Shown: one piece after another, positions 50,083 to 62,155 of the stretch
Layout: each line of letters opens with the position of its first letter
Position numbering within the stretch: the stretch's first letter is position 1
Origin: Alentia gelatinosa
Taxonomy: Eukaryota; Annelida; Polychaeta; Phyllodocida; Polynoidae
Direction of reading: 5' to 3'
NCBI GenBank assembly: GCA_950022655.1
Contig: OX465580.1
Location: 42,902,028 to 42,966,027 of the forward strand
Length of the DNA: 64,000 nt
Made by a program: the position numbers and the translations under genes
Notes under the pieces: generated by a model
Seen by the model: the letters and a program-made list of their open reading frames with translations, nothing else
Database searches by the model: none
Told to the model about the DNA's origin: nothing

Positions 50083-53020
50083 GTTAATGTCACTACGTTC
50101 ATGGTATGTTCCCTTTGACACAGAAAACTCCTTAAACAAACAGGCAACAACGTTCCTCTATATTACAATGAATACCGCATGGATGATAGTAGAAGAACAC
50201 TAGAAAGAGGATAATGTTTTGATAATGTTCTTTAAAACATGCTTCTTATTTTGTGGAAAGGGGTGTTACTGTGAAAGGGTTTACCTTTTAATGGTAACCG
50301 AACCCATAAGCCGTGACCAGAGATTGCAAGCCCTTAGAATTGTCGAATGGCAGCATGATTCAGGGTCTACCTTTTATAACTGGGTTGCCATGCACTGGGA
50401 CTTAGCTCAAAGCTAATGCACGTACCCCTGTGAGCCCACCATTGAAGACCTGAATATATGGCATGGCAAGTAGAGAGGCACCTTATAGAATGGCAATTGC
50501 TGACAGTGTCCAGAGCCTAAAAACGTGAGTTGAGGATATTTGAACGAACCTTTTGACTATTGTTTAGATATGTGTGTATGAGAAAACTTGCATGTAATAA
50601 TGTACCGATACACTCGCACACATACTTGTACAGATTCTCATCCTGACTGGGTCCCGACAAGTCGGCGCCTTATACCATGTAGCCGGCCGACGCCAGCCGA
50701 CATAAAACTATTCCCATCAATAATGTCCATCGATAATGGGGGATGGTCCTACGTCAGCTTGGCCTTGTAGCCGTCACAAACACCCGACACCACCTCTGTC
50801 TCACCTGACTGGCTCTGCTCCCACCACCCACATACCACCTCCACTCTTCCAAGTTCCTCACTGGTGATAAAGATGTAACGCCATTGCCTATGATCACAAT
50901 GGATACCATTACTGTTGCCTCTTTGACAACATTCAGGTCAAGCCGCGCCATGTAAAATATCTTATGACAGGGAGACTGTGTGACCGATTTTTTGTTTACC
51001 AGTAGCTCTATTGTCTCGTTTGGACATAGAAAAATTCGTGTACATCCCACAAAGGTAATTCCCAATGGCGCACTGGCCGAGCCGGGAGGTGGCGCCCCAG
51101 TCAACACGGCGCCCCTCCCTCCCATGTATCTTATGGCGCCTTCAGGTGTAATCACCTCCAGGGCAGACAGATAGTTCCCACGGTTCGTCGGCCCCTGGTT
51201 ACACCCACTGATCACCACAGCAGCTGTCGTGCGTCGGAACAATTTGTATGTCGCTATGACAATGGAGACCATGACAACTACCATGGCGACACCAAGTCGT
51301 AATGGCCCCCACACTGCCCCTGCAGCGACGAGCTAGTTTGGTACCTGTAACTGACTTGGCGGACACGACGCCTCGTTTCCTTCAGGTAATTTGCATCCAG
51401 ACTTAGTTTCGATTGACCTTGTGGAGTCGCTCTCCTCAGACTCATTATTAGACAAACTCTGAGTGCATAGGAGAATTCACATGTTTTCACATAATGATAG
51501 GAAACGAATGAAATGTTGTGTCTGCTTCATATGTGCGCTTATAGAACTTGCTAGCTTATTGGTTAATGCATGTTTACATACTGGAATGCAGTCTGAGAAA
51601 CTCAGCTGAGATAAAATGGGTCTTAACAGGCTAGGGGCCATCAATCGGGGGGGGGGGGGGTAACACAAATTTTGATGTCCTGAGTACATCCCTTCTTTAA
51701 TCTAATGCGTAAAAGACTGAGGGTGGGGGGTAGGTAAATTTATTTTCAGAAATTCAGCGTACGTCTTTTATGGATGGTCCCTTACCTTTATAGAACTGGG
51801 ACAAAAGACTAACAATTTTATATGTAAACGAATCCCCCTGGACCTAGTGGCTCATTCACCCGATCAGGCAAGGATGGCTTAACTTTGGTAGTAGAGTCTA
51901 TACTGTTAGAGAGGACGTATACATTATAATGTCACAGTAGCAATAGATTTTGCGGCAATTCATGAGTATATAGGACGAAAGGAACATATGGTTAAGCCGC
52001 TTAGTACAGTTGGCATAAGATATAAATTGATGGCTGGATGACTTGCTGATGGTATGTTACATCAGTGAGCATCCGGCATGAAGCAGCTATGCCAGTCTCC
52101 TTATTGCTTGAATTCACCAGAATTATTCTTCCTCCTGTGTCTGACCCGGATTAATACTGACCTTACCCCGTCCGTTGAGCTGACCTCCAGGGTTGTGAGT
52201 TGTCTGGTGTGGACGTACTCCTCTCTTTTAACTCTGCATTTGATGTCAAATTCTGTTGCAAACTCCAAGATCGCCTCGATAATTGTAAACAACCTTCACT
52301 TTGTGTGTGTGGAAGCAAGCATTGTTTGAAAGTGTTAATACCGAAAAGAGAAGATCCATGGTGCCGTATCTTCCAGGATAACTTCCCAAAATTCCTGGAT
52401 TTCTTAACAAGAAATGATGACGGATATGTTAGATCCAATTCTGTTCAAATTAAATGTATATAGCAGTGTTGAATAAGTAAATCTGGGGTTTTGAGTCTCG
52501 TTTGGACTAATCCTTTGCAGAAAATCGAAATTTCGGTGAAATGTTGACAAAATCTGAGAGGCACTGGCCCCTCTTGTGCTCCTAAGTGGTTCTCCGTCTT
52601 CTTGCCCCCTTTGATACTCACATCAAAGTTGGTTAGGATTTCAAAGCCGGTATCGATATCCAAATGAGATGATCCAAGGAGATGAGATGATAAGTGCTGT
52701 AGGGAATTAACGCCATAATGAGGGGGGAATTGTGACTCGTGCTCATCATCTTTATCTTTCATGCACTCTGTTACGAAGATTACGGGTTCTCATTAGAGAA
52801 ACACACGACAGTGGATCAAAAATTGCAACAAAGGATCAAAAATATCAAAACGACCAAGGAGCATTCCTGGAGACAACCTTGGCGTGGTTTAGCAACAGAA
52901 TGTGGCTTTGCGGGACGGGCGGATCCCCATTAGTCAAGGGAGGGAATGTGTGAGGTGACCGGGAGGGTGACCATACTCTGTGCTCCCTCGACCACCACCC
53001 ACGTTAGCAGGGTCCCTGCC
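50083..53020. other. Intronic DNA with unexplained open frames
   Basis: The minus strand is open for 186 codons at 50754-51314, from a GTG and not an ATG, with a hydrophobic start but no recognised domain. Adjacent frames at 52101-52762 on the minus strand are open in pieces and could be an eroded element or chance. A G14 run lies at 51647-51660. None of this is called as a gene. Confidence 0.3.
51647..51660. repeat. Poly-G homopolymer (14)
   Basis: An uninterrupted run of 14 G. Confidence 0.95.
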
Positions 53021-53029
53021 GCATAGCCA

Positions 53030-53330
53030 CCCGCCCACAAGAAACGCCGCGCTCCAAGCGCCCGGTCTCAATTAGAGCAACGCCGCCCCGTCAAAATACC
53101 AAATTAGAGGTTTGATTGCTTCTGGGCGCTTTTTGCTAATTTCTCTCGTCAAGGGGGAACTTAAAAGTGAAAAGAAGCGAGGGGCCAATTAGATGCTGCA
53201 AAAAGATGACCGGAGCAGGGGCGTCGCGGCAACTCGCGCACGCGCACTGGGGGCCTGAGGGTCGGTGCGAGCGTCCCATCGACCGCAGAGCGCCACCCGC
53301 AGCGCCCCTCAGCGGCGTATACCGAAGCAG
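53030..53330. promoter_or_regulatory. Candidate regulatory block, CpG-containing with TAATT/AATTAG cores
   Basis: Sequence at 53040-53165 alternates CpG words (GCGCCCGG, ACGCCGCCCCG) with CAATTAGAG, AAATTAGAGG and TGCTAATTT, and is followed by a CpG-rich stretch to ~53310. It is non-repetitive and non-coding, as expected for a developmental enhancer or promoter. Function is inferred. Confidence 0.25.
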
Positions 53331-55200
53331 CTAGCCTCGTTTTCAATTTGGTATGTTTTTTTGTTACTCTGCATACAGTGCAGCGTCGGCAGGCGTTGTG
53401 CCGGGTGGGGGATCCGGTTACATCCGGACTTTTCCTGTGCACTTTCGCCATTTTCCACGCCTTTTTCCTCATGTACATTTACTCCAGCCAACTTTGGGTG
53501 TTAGGCTTACTGCATAGTGTGAAGTCGCACAGAGCGCCTTGACTCAGATGTTAGATAAACACGTCCTAAACGCCTATAAATCTATGCTTAGGTCGGCTAT
53601 TGGCTTATCGTCCCTCCTATTCGCGCTCCTCTAGTATTCTGATGGCTTCACGTGGGTGTGAATTTCGTCAACATTTCTCTTCAGAACCATACCGTAACCA
53701 ATGCTGATAACGTAAATCATTATTATGTTATTACGGTAATCATTATTATCAACACGTGTACATATAGGTTTGCGTGCGGATTACAAGATGTCATGCTTAG
53801 TCACAAGGATGACACTTGTTTCATGTATGGGTCACAGGCTTGTTTTATCAATGTCACATCGTCCATCAACTGCATCTTGTATGAAATGTAAACACCAAGA
53901 AAAGAAGTCAGAGGGACTCGTCCCCATGGTAACCAAGGTGGCCGGAAGTGGTCCCGTGACCGCGTTCCTGTCCCACCTACGCGGCCTAGAATAGGTCGGC
54001 AGCACATGATGTATCACTACGCCAGCTCCATTCACTTCTCCGCTGGTAAGTCGTGGCCTACTACGGTAAGGAACCAGCTGCAGGCCACCGGCCGAGTTTT
54101 GTGAATGAAGGAGAGTTTCATGTTCTACTTATTTGTAATTTCTGCCAGTCCTACGCTGGTTACACCACGAGCAATGAACATCGTATTTATAACGTTCGAG
54201 TCGAAAATATTTTGGGTGTGACAGAAGTGAATTAGGTAACATTGTTCGAGAAACCTGAATTCGTATTTAGTTTCTACTTTCATCGATTAGTAAATTTATA
54301 GATATCAATACATTTAATTATACTTTACATATATAGAACGATAAAGGTTAATTTATGTTTCTTATGATTTGTGTCTCTTAAATAGAGTGTACTTGATACA
54401 AAGAAAATCATATGGAATCTAATAAATATAGGCTCCATGTCAATCCTCAATAAAATTGAATTGCCAATTTGATTATTTTTGTAATGATCTAATACTTTGC
54501 CTGCATATATAACTCTCTGTAAATATATAGGTCTGATTGGTTTCGTAAAGCCTAAACTCATGTTATTGGTAAGAAATGTAGTCTAATCTGCTGTCCATAG
54601 TTTCTGCCACTATTACACCGTTTCATGCCACACATAGCATCATCTAGCGAGGTTCTTATAAACCGCCGTAATACATCCATTTGGTGCTACTTACCCTCGA
54701 TACTTGAGCTTTGATGTTCACTTTGCTTTTCTGTATGAACCACCAAGACCAACTACCTATCACTTGTGATGGACACCTCCAAGTGGGAAACTCCGCTTCT
54801 CCACCCTGCACACCTGTTCAGGGTGTGGGGGATCCCCCAGGGGATACCTCCTTTACCTTCACACCTGCCAGAGCTGAACCCTCTCCTCCCATTGACAAAA
54901 ATAAACCATATCTCCGCCTTACCCGTGATGACAAAAAGTGGTGTAGCAACATTATCTCGGTTGTCAGACGGAAGGGGTGTGGGTGTGTATGAATGTTAGT
55001 TGAGGGGTGGGGAAGGGGTACCACCTGGGGCTGGGTACTACCATTACCACGCCCCACCCTCCTAACCATGGGAATCCCCCTCAAATTGTGCGCACTCAGC
55101 TTAGAATGGTATGTATGCGATGGGGCGGTTCCTTCTCCTGTGATTATGCTATTGTGCCAAACCAAAATCCTCTCTGTGATATATGAATAGTTTGTGGTCA
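53331..55200. other. Intronic DNA, no recognised gene
   Basis: Nothing was found beyond short open frames without domains. 54240-54580 is AT-rich. Confidence 0.4.
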
Positions 55201-55201
55201 C

Positions 55202-55471
55202 TTATGCCAGGAGACTGGTTCCATAGTCAGAAAGCCAAATGTATTCTGCTGGCATAATGTGACATAGATGGCGTGTTTGGTTGGTTATACAAGGCAGAGG
55301 ATTTATTATGACAGAGACATGATTATCCGTTATGATAATATTCTGTATATGTTTGCTTTGTAATACCGTTGTAAAAGATGTTTCTCCTACATACTCCATG
55401 TGGCCTGAAGAGGCGTTATGTATTATGTGGACATTAGTTATAGTTGCATTTTGTTTGCTTTGAAATACCAA
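55202..55471 (-). pseudogene. Possible GIY-YIG endonuclease relic of a retroelement
   Basis: The minus-strand frame contains HMEYVGETSFTTVLQSKHIQ near the middle. This resembles the YVGET...L..R..H signature of GIY-YIG domains carried by Penelope-like elements. The preceding metal-ribbon Cys residues usual in that family are absent, and the reading frame has no further support. If real it is a small isolated fragment in the opposite orientation to the element at 45.9-47.3 kb. Weak call. Confidence 0.2.
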
Positions 55472-57020
55472 TAGTATACAAATTGTGTTGTAAATGATGC
55501 TTTGATCCTCAGATAATACACGTTGCGTCTACTTTAATGAGTGCTAATGTAATGAAAAATTCAATTGTTTTTATTCAAGAAAATTCAGGTTAAGATAAAC
55601 CTATATGCCCATCTCATTCTAAAACAACAACAGTGATCCCACCGAATTGTTATAGGATTCAGAGCCACCTTGCAAACTCCTTAAGTCACAGGTGTGAAGC
55701 CAGCATTCCTCGTTCAAAACTGTAGTCCCAAAAGCACTCCATGTCATCCGAATATACTAGAGCCCCGTTTCCTATCCGTCAGTAAAGCAGGCCACAACAG
55801 CGGTTATATTGGACAAGATGAATGTGCATTTCGCCACAGCTCAACAGGAAAAGACGACGAGGTGTATTTTCAGGCTGGGGGTAGGGTTGGAGTGGGAGCC
55901 GCCGGATGCAGTGTGAGTTATGATGGATGGGTTGCTGCTCCGGACACGTGTACCAAGCGCTGGGTTTTTGTTTACCTTTTTGATTTATGATATATTTAAG
56001 TTGGCTACCTGTACTAACTAAACCCTGTTCTATGCAGGCCCTCAGGACGAGAGGAGACAAATCCATACAGTCCTGACCTGTCCCTAACGTCGGTTTTTAC
56101 CCGTCTCCATTTGTTTTGACCGCGCATCATGGGCTTAAGTCCCATCTTTCTAGCATACAGCACTTCACGAAAAACGGGACCTTGTGGACATAATGTCAGT
56201 TGATATACAACATAATCTCCCCTCACTACAGAATTATTCTTTTATTGCACTATTCTGGCGGTCTTGTGTTTGAATATTACATAGACACACACCTTTTTTT
56301 ATGACAGGACACTTAAAACTGGTATGCTCAGGCATGTAACACATTTACTATAAGAGATAGGTGAATAACAATGATAATGATTGATGAATTAATGATTTTA
56401 TCTATGATGATATCAATTATGGAATACAAGTAGTAAGAAGCAGTTAATTGTGTGATGATTATATATGTATAAACAGTAGTGAGTTATACATTATCTGGAT
56501 ATACTTGCATACATATATATATGCTATACAGAAAATTATATTGAACATCAATATATACCAGATAGCTTGTGATAATTATTCTGATGAGGTAATCAATGAG
56601 ATTTTTTTATTCTGTCAATGTTTTCAAAATTCTATATGATTTTGTTTTGTCTGACATTTCTACATGTACTCCTAGTTTCTTGAGGTTTTTGAAACCATTA
56701 TGTAATTCTTAGATAAGGACACTGACAAAACTGACATTTTTAGACTATATAATTAGTCATTTCATCTTAATATATGAATGTACAGTTCTTCTCATTGTAT
56801 TGGTTTTGGAATTTGTGTTGTCATATAAATATGTTCCTTTCGTTATCCAAAATTGTTTACTGCGATTCTCACTCTCTGCCATTCTCGGAAAAAAGCTTAC
56901 CTCACAAAAACAGATCATCACCAGCTTCCGAGAAATTGATCACTTTTGGATAATGATGCCCCAATTACCCCAACAACTCAGCTTTCCACTTAAGTAGAAC
57001 CTCGCCAGTTCACCCAGAGC
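55472..57020. other. AT-rich intronic DNA, nothing recognised
   Basis: 56230-56800 is strongly AT-rich with a short (TA)n run near 56513-56523. No gene. Confidence 0.5.
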
Positions 57021-57036
57021 TACCTGTCGATATTGT

Positions 57037-57175
57037 CAGGTGGGAATCCAGGTGAGCATAATAGCCCCAATCTCCGCCAAATCGTGCATCGACTTTACCT
57101 CCCAGGGTGAAGGGTTCTATGCCTATTATGGATCATTATGACACACCTGGACACCTGATGCGGCCCCAGCAGGTG
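57037..57175. promoter_or_regulatory. Homotypic cluster of five CAGGTG E-boxes
   Basis: CAGGTG or CACCTG occurs at 57037, 57049, 57144, 57152 and 57170, five in 139 bases where about one per 2 kb is expected. Further ACCTG half-matches flank the cluster (57022, ~57200, ~57220). This motif is bound by Snail/ZEB zinc-finger repressors and by E-protein bHLH dimers. The block is GC-balanced and non-repetitive apart from the motif itself, in an otherwise AT-rich region. Confidence 0.4.
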
Positions 57176-57508
57176 TGCCGTGGCGTACCTGTCCAGGGAT
57201 GGGGGTGCAGGATACCTGTGGTCATTTAGGCCTGGCCACTCTCTGCGCTCACCTCGATTGACCTGCGGTTGTGGCGATATGCTTTACCACCCCTTCTTCC
57301 TGTAGAGCATGTGGCCCACTTACTAACACGGGTCACTGGCCATGCGCTGTATGAATCCCTATCATTATGATTCGCTGAACTGTGAAATCTGCTGGAATTC
57401 TAACCATGTTTCTTTTAGGATGTTTCGCATGTAGAATCTTTTGAAAGTTAGAATTACTTACATTAGTGCAACACAGTAGAATATCAAAATAACAAGTGGA
57501 AAAATATA

Positions 57509-57511
<3 letters not shown>

Positions 57512-57591
<80 letters not shown>
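57512..57591. repeat. (TTA)n microsatellite
   Basis: About 27 uninterrupted TTA/ATT units. The poly-isoleucine frame read on the minus strand is an artefact. Confidence 0.98.
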
Positions 57592-57593
<2 letters not shown>

Positions 57594-57599
57594 AATTTT

Positions 57600-60500
57600 T
57601 TGCACACCATAGTCTAAAATATCCTATGTAAGGATCGAATTAGAAAGTTTGCTCTTTGAAAACGGCAAATCAGCCAATACCGTTATGAGATAACATTTGA
57701 TTTACACACAATGAAAGTAACTCCCTATTCTTTTGAACAAGGTCGGTGAGGCAAAACAGAGACGGCAGCGTATCAAATATGACTAGAGATCGCCATGCCT
57801 TATTCCAAATTTGTGTTGTTAATATCAGCGTAGTAAGCTTTGACCTCCGTGAAAAGGTGTACACGAAATGCTCGCAGGAATCAAGGCAGAAATGATTCCC
57901 TTAATGGTTAGCTACAATTGAGAATATAGGTCTGAGATGTTATACATTTGGAAACACAACTAAAAGATACCTTTGAATTGACTCAGTTCTTGAAATTTGA
58001 AAAATGCATTTGATCAATCGATATAAAGTTAAAGGCTGTAAATGGTGACCAACTTTATCACTGGTTCATCCCTAACCAGAAGTACTTGCTATACCGGATG
58101 TATTCGGTCACAGCAAAACACAACGATGCGGATCTAGAGTCCCAAAGTACCAAGGTGTAAGGAGGAGTCCCGATAACCATTTGCCATGGCAACAGGCCTG
58201 ATAAGGCGCTAATCATGGATCAAGAAAAATGTAATCTCATTCAGATGAACTTGAATGGCTTCTCAGGCAAAGATAAAAGTGAAGACAGTAAATGTTTTGC
58301 TGACTTCACTGGTACCTGTCGTGCCCATTGCACATCAAGCATTCAGACGGACACCCTGGAGCAGATGATGTCACGTGACTTGGTAACGAGGTGAGAGGAA
58401 ACCCCGGTGTAATGGGCGGGATGCTCCCACCCCCGCCAGCGCATGCTCCCGGGCAAAGGGATCGACAACTTCCGGTCCGGAAGCTGGAGTTGGACGATTA
58501 CGCTTGGCAAGGTGCCGTCAGTCATCAGCCAATCATCTGAATTGGCGAGGGGACTGGTCGCCTAAGGGTCATCCCTGAGTAAGGAGCAATGGTATGAACC
58601 ATCATCCTTACTGCCCTTATTGGCAGTATAATGAAGGTCTATTCACTGAATTGAATCGTTGATTTTTCAAAGTGGCAGAGCTAAGATACCTGGACCTTTA
58701 TGTGAAATGATAACATTTAGCTTTCCTTGGTATATCTCACATTAAATATATCATTTACAAGCTACTGTTTCCATGGCATGGTTTGGGTTCTCCAACAGTC
58801 ACTCAGCAGTGATAGTACATGTGGTCAGTGATAAGTTAAGTGAATTTTTCTTTCTATCACTATTTCTACAAGTATCACCGGTCTAGCTCATATTTATGTC
58901 GTACCAGTTTGAACTCTGCGATTGTAACTATTTCCCCAGATTATATCATTCAAATTGGAGTGATGTATTAATGCCTCATTGGTATTACTATCTGTCTTTA
59001 GCCTTTTTCTATACTCTTGGTTCAAGTGCAGAAAAATATCGATCTAATGCTCTATTTAATCAAAGAGCAAACATGAATAAACATAAATAATAATTTGGAC
59101 ATGATGCCAGAAGTTGCTGGCCAATTAGTCAAATCCCCTCGGGGGTAGAAGGAAGTGTGTTTGCCTATAATCTGTTGACATTCATATGATGAAAAATGGC
59201 GGTACACATTTGCTAACAGAATGCGATGCTGGACAGACGCCGATAAACCTTTGCCCTCTGTGGTCATGTTGCCTGCAGACAGTCTGGACAGATGTACCAT
59301 CCCTCCGAGCCGGTGCATAACAAATAGTCTTTTAGGTTTTGAATATATATACATACGCTACGTGGAGGAAACATGGCACAATTTCCGAATCTTTTGTGGT
59401 GTGTTTGTCGATTTGTCTACTGCTTATATCTAGAGAGGCAAAAACATTTAGATATCAGATATCTTCGGCTTATCACAACACCCAGATGAAATTGATTAAG
59501 GATATAATCACAGTTATGTAAACAGTAACACTTGGCTTTGTTCACTTTTCAGTCGACACCTCCTTTTATTTAGGCTAAATCCACCTAACCCACAAAACCA
59601 CCCCGTCATTTACGCTTCTATTCTCTTATCAAAGCCAACGCAACCCGCGGTGTTCCACTATATTGTCACGTGTCCTGGTTTGGGGGTTCTCCATTTATAT
59701 CCTTAGCTTTGTTCGACCTGGCACTCCTTGCCATCGAGTTCGTCACTTTTGAAAAGTTTCTGGCCGACTTCAGGTTCGTCCGGTCGACCACAGTAACCGC
59801 AGGGCGAGCGAGGTCTGCCAACGGCCTCATCCTCACCCTGCCTACTGCCGGTGGTCGCCAAACTCCCAACGCCTCGCAAGTAGATTTCCACTCATCACAC
59901 ATGGACCAACTAAACGGGATTTGCTGGTGAGCATGGTAACAGATTCTAATCCTATAATCCTGTCCGAGAATCTGCTAATTGGTCGGAGATGGTGATTTTA
60001 CAAACTCCAAGAAAACAGGTTAGGTGAAAAAGGAGTGCGAGCAGCCATGTTTGTTTTTCAGTACACATCCCCCGTGTTGTTGTCAACGTAGTGCCTTCAT
60101 GCACGACTCAAACCGAGTCCGCGATTTGTAATCCTCCTCATGGTTCACGACTACAAGCCGCCTGTGTGTATGGATCCGTGTGATGCCATGTTTTATTAAA
60201 TTGGCGACAGGGATTTGATATTTTGTATCAAAGGCAATTCCCCCCTCACCACTGCTTCTCTCCACTGGCGCCGTGAAAGTGTCGCCGCCCCATGGCTCCT
60301 CACTGAGCCCGGCGGCAGCTCAAACTTCAAATCATTCAGAAGAAGAATTTCAAAACTCACCTTCCGTATACTCCTTCAGTAGAAACAGTGAGGCAGTTAT
60401 GCCAGGGTCTGGGCTCGTAGATGTGAAGCCCTACTCCTTGTCACTCACCTGGCTTCTCCTTGTGAGCAGGAAGATGAAGAAGCGCGGCTGAGGGGGAGGG

Positions 60501-61800
60501 GCTACAATTCCCAGATATCGCCAAAGAGTGCCTGTTCGAGACCACTGGTCCAACCAACTAGCCCCCCTTGGACTACTTTCCTTGCCTTGCTACCAGTTTT
60601 CCCCTCACCCTTTCGCCTCTCTCTGAAACCGCAGCCCCCCACCCTTTCCGCGCCACCCCCCGACTGTCCTTAACTACCCCCATGACTCCCCCTCTGCGAG
60701 ATGGAATTTTTTCCAGCTCTGTGGTTTTCTCCGGTGCATATTCCCCGAGAGCTGGCAGTGTACAATCATGCACCCAAGCTTAAAAGACGCTGCTTTTTTG
60801 TGGCTGGAGGTGCTGGGGTGTTTGTGTGTGAGAGTATGAGTGTGTCGTTCTCCAAGACAGGGAACCAGTAGGGCCAGTCCTAGTAAATCTCATAGGTCAG
60901 GGCACCTCTTGCAATGAGTGTCACAAACATACACTAAGCCCATTCTACGTTGAACCTCCTAAACCACACCCCGTTTATTCACCCACCCACTACCTCTTCC
61001 CAACTAGTTGGTCCTACGTCTATAGATTCTTTTGTATATGGTATGTTATAGCTGTAGTTTCCTTGTGACATATATTTAGTTAATGCATACAATACTACTA
61101 AATATTACACATGTATATACTCGGTAGTTTACACAGGAAATCCAGCACATTCCAAGGAAGATGCCTCCAACAGCTGACAGTCCCAGGCATATGGCTTAGT
61201 TTTTTCTTCTCTTATTTATAACGCGGTATATTTAAGTCGCCTAATGTAATTTTTTGCTCTTTATCCGGGAAAAAGGGGCTAGACTCGCGGGTTGATTGTA
61301 AAATAAACGCGAGTACATATCCGATTTGCAGTGATATCGAACAATGTTTTAGTGCAAATTGCCTTTTGGGAATAGTCATCAGAGGGCCCTCATGGGAGAA
61401 TTACATAATTATGAGTAATTCAGCACCCTCAGCGTCAGCGGGTGAATGTCATCGGGTGTAATTGCAGGTAGACGTGAAATACAGGTGAGGCATGCATAGG
61501 TAAGAAACCTACACCATCTTCCTTCAGACCTCCCATGCCAATTCTTTTAGAAGTATACATTTTTGCGACTTCCATTTTCATACAGGGTATAATGTACTTC
61601 AGTGCGATGTGTAAGGCGACACTAACTTGAGAAGTTACCTTCACAGCACTTATTGAAGGTTAGTGGTGTCAGAAAGTGATGTCAGCAATTACTAAAAGCG
61701 GATCCAGGTTCACAAGAAATTCAAGCCATCTATAGACCATATCGAGGTTAGACCATTATAAACCCTTTCATATTGAAACGGGCACACTGGAGTATGTCCG
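57600..61800. other. Intronic DNA, no recognised gene
   Basis: A GC-richer block at 59660-59930 is open in several frames on both strands (78 and 62 codons on minus, 86 on plus) but without a recognisable family. 61395-61445 has TACATAATTATGAGTAATT, a homeodomain-type core. Nothing else was noted. Confidence 0.35.
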
Positions 61801-61805
61801 CATAT

Positions 61806-62155
61806 TTATATAGAACGTCCTGACAATGCTGTACAAGTCACAGAACGAGATGGTAATTTACGTTTGTACGGAACGAGGCATTTATGCCGATTTCCGTACA
61901 AACCGTAAATTATCATCGAGTTCTGTGACTTGTACAAGCATGGTTGGACGTTATATATTTACTATATACCCAAAATTTAAAAAAAAATCATTAATTTAAT
62001 TTTTTAACAACCAATATGTTAATAAACGTGTATAATAAGGTGGTTCGTATTTTAGTGTATGGACCAGCGGTCCGTACAGTATTTTTACGTTAGATGCCGA
62101 AACGGTGCGTATTTACAGTATATATACGGCATGGGTGTATAGTAAATATCTATAA
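61806..62155 (+). mobile_element. Hairpin MITE, copy 2
   Basis: About 350 bp, the inverted counterpart of 44824-45136. Its left part, 61814-61952, is a 139-base imperfect palindrome. The arms run from AACGTCC through TGTACAAGTCACAGAAC and TTTGTACGGAA to the centre near 61883 and back. The right part carries TGGACCAGCGGTCCGTACA (near 62058-62076) and ACGGTGCGTATTTACAGTATATATACGGCATGG. There is no ORF. The target-site duplication is not clear because the flanks are TA-rich. Confidence 0.8.

Noticed and set aside
52101..52762. Possible eroded transposon coding region on the minus strand
   Set aside because: Open pieces in two frames have no recognised RT, integrase or transposase motif.
57333..57605. 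Poly-isoleucine frame (-)
   Set aside because: It is the translation of a TTA microsatellite.
59666..59930. Overlapping open frames with a CGYCGRPDEPEVG-like motif on the minus strand
   Set aside because: The single Cys-x-x-Cys pair is not enough to name a zinc-binding family, and all frames are short with no splice support.
60264..60290. TGGCGCCGTGAA resembling an LTR-retrotransposon primer-binding site
   Set aside because: No LTR pair, TG..CA ends or gag-pol frames are present around it.
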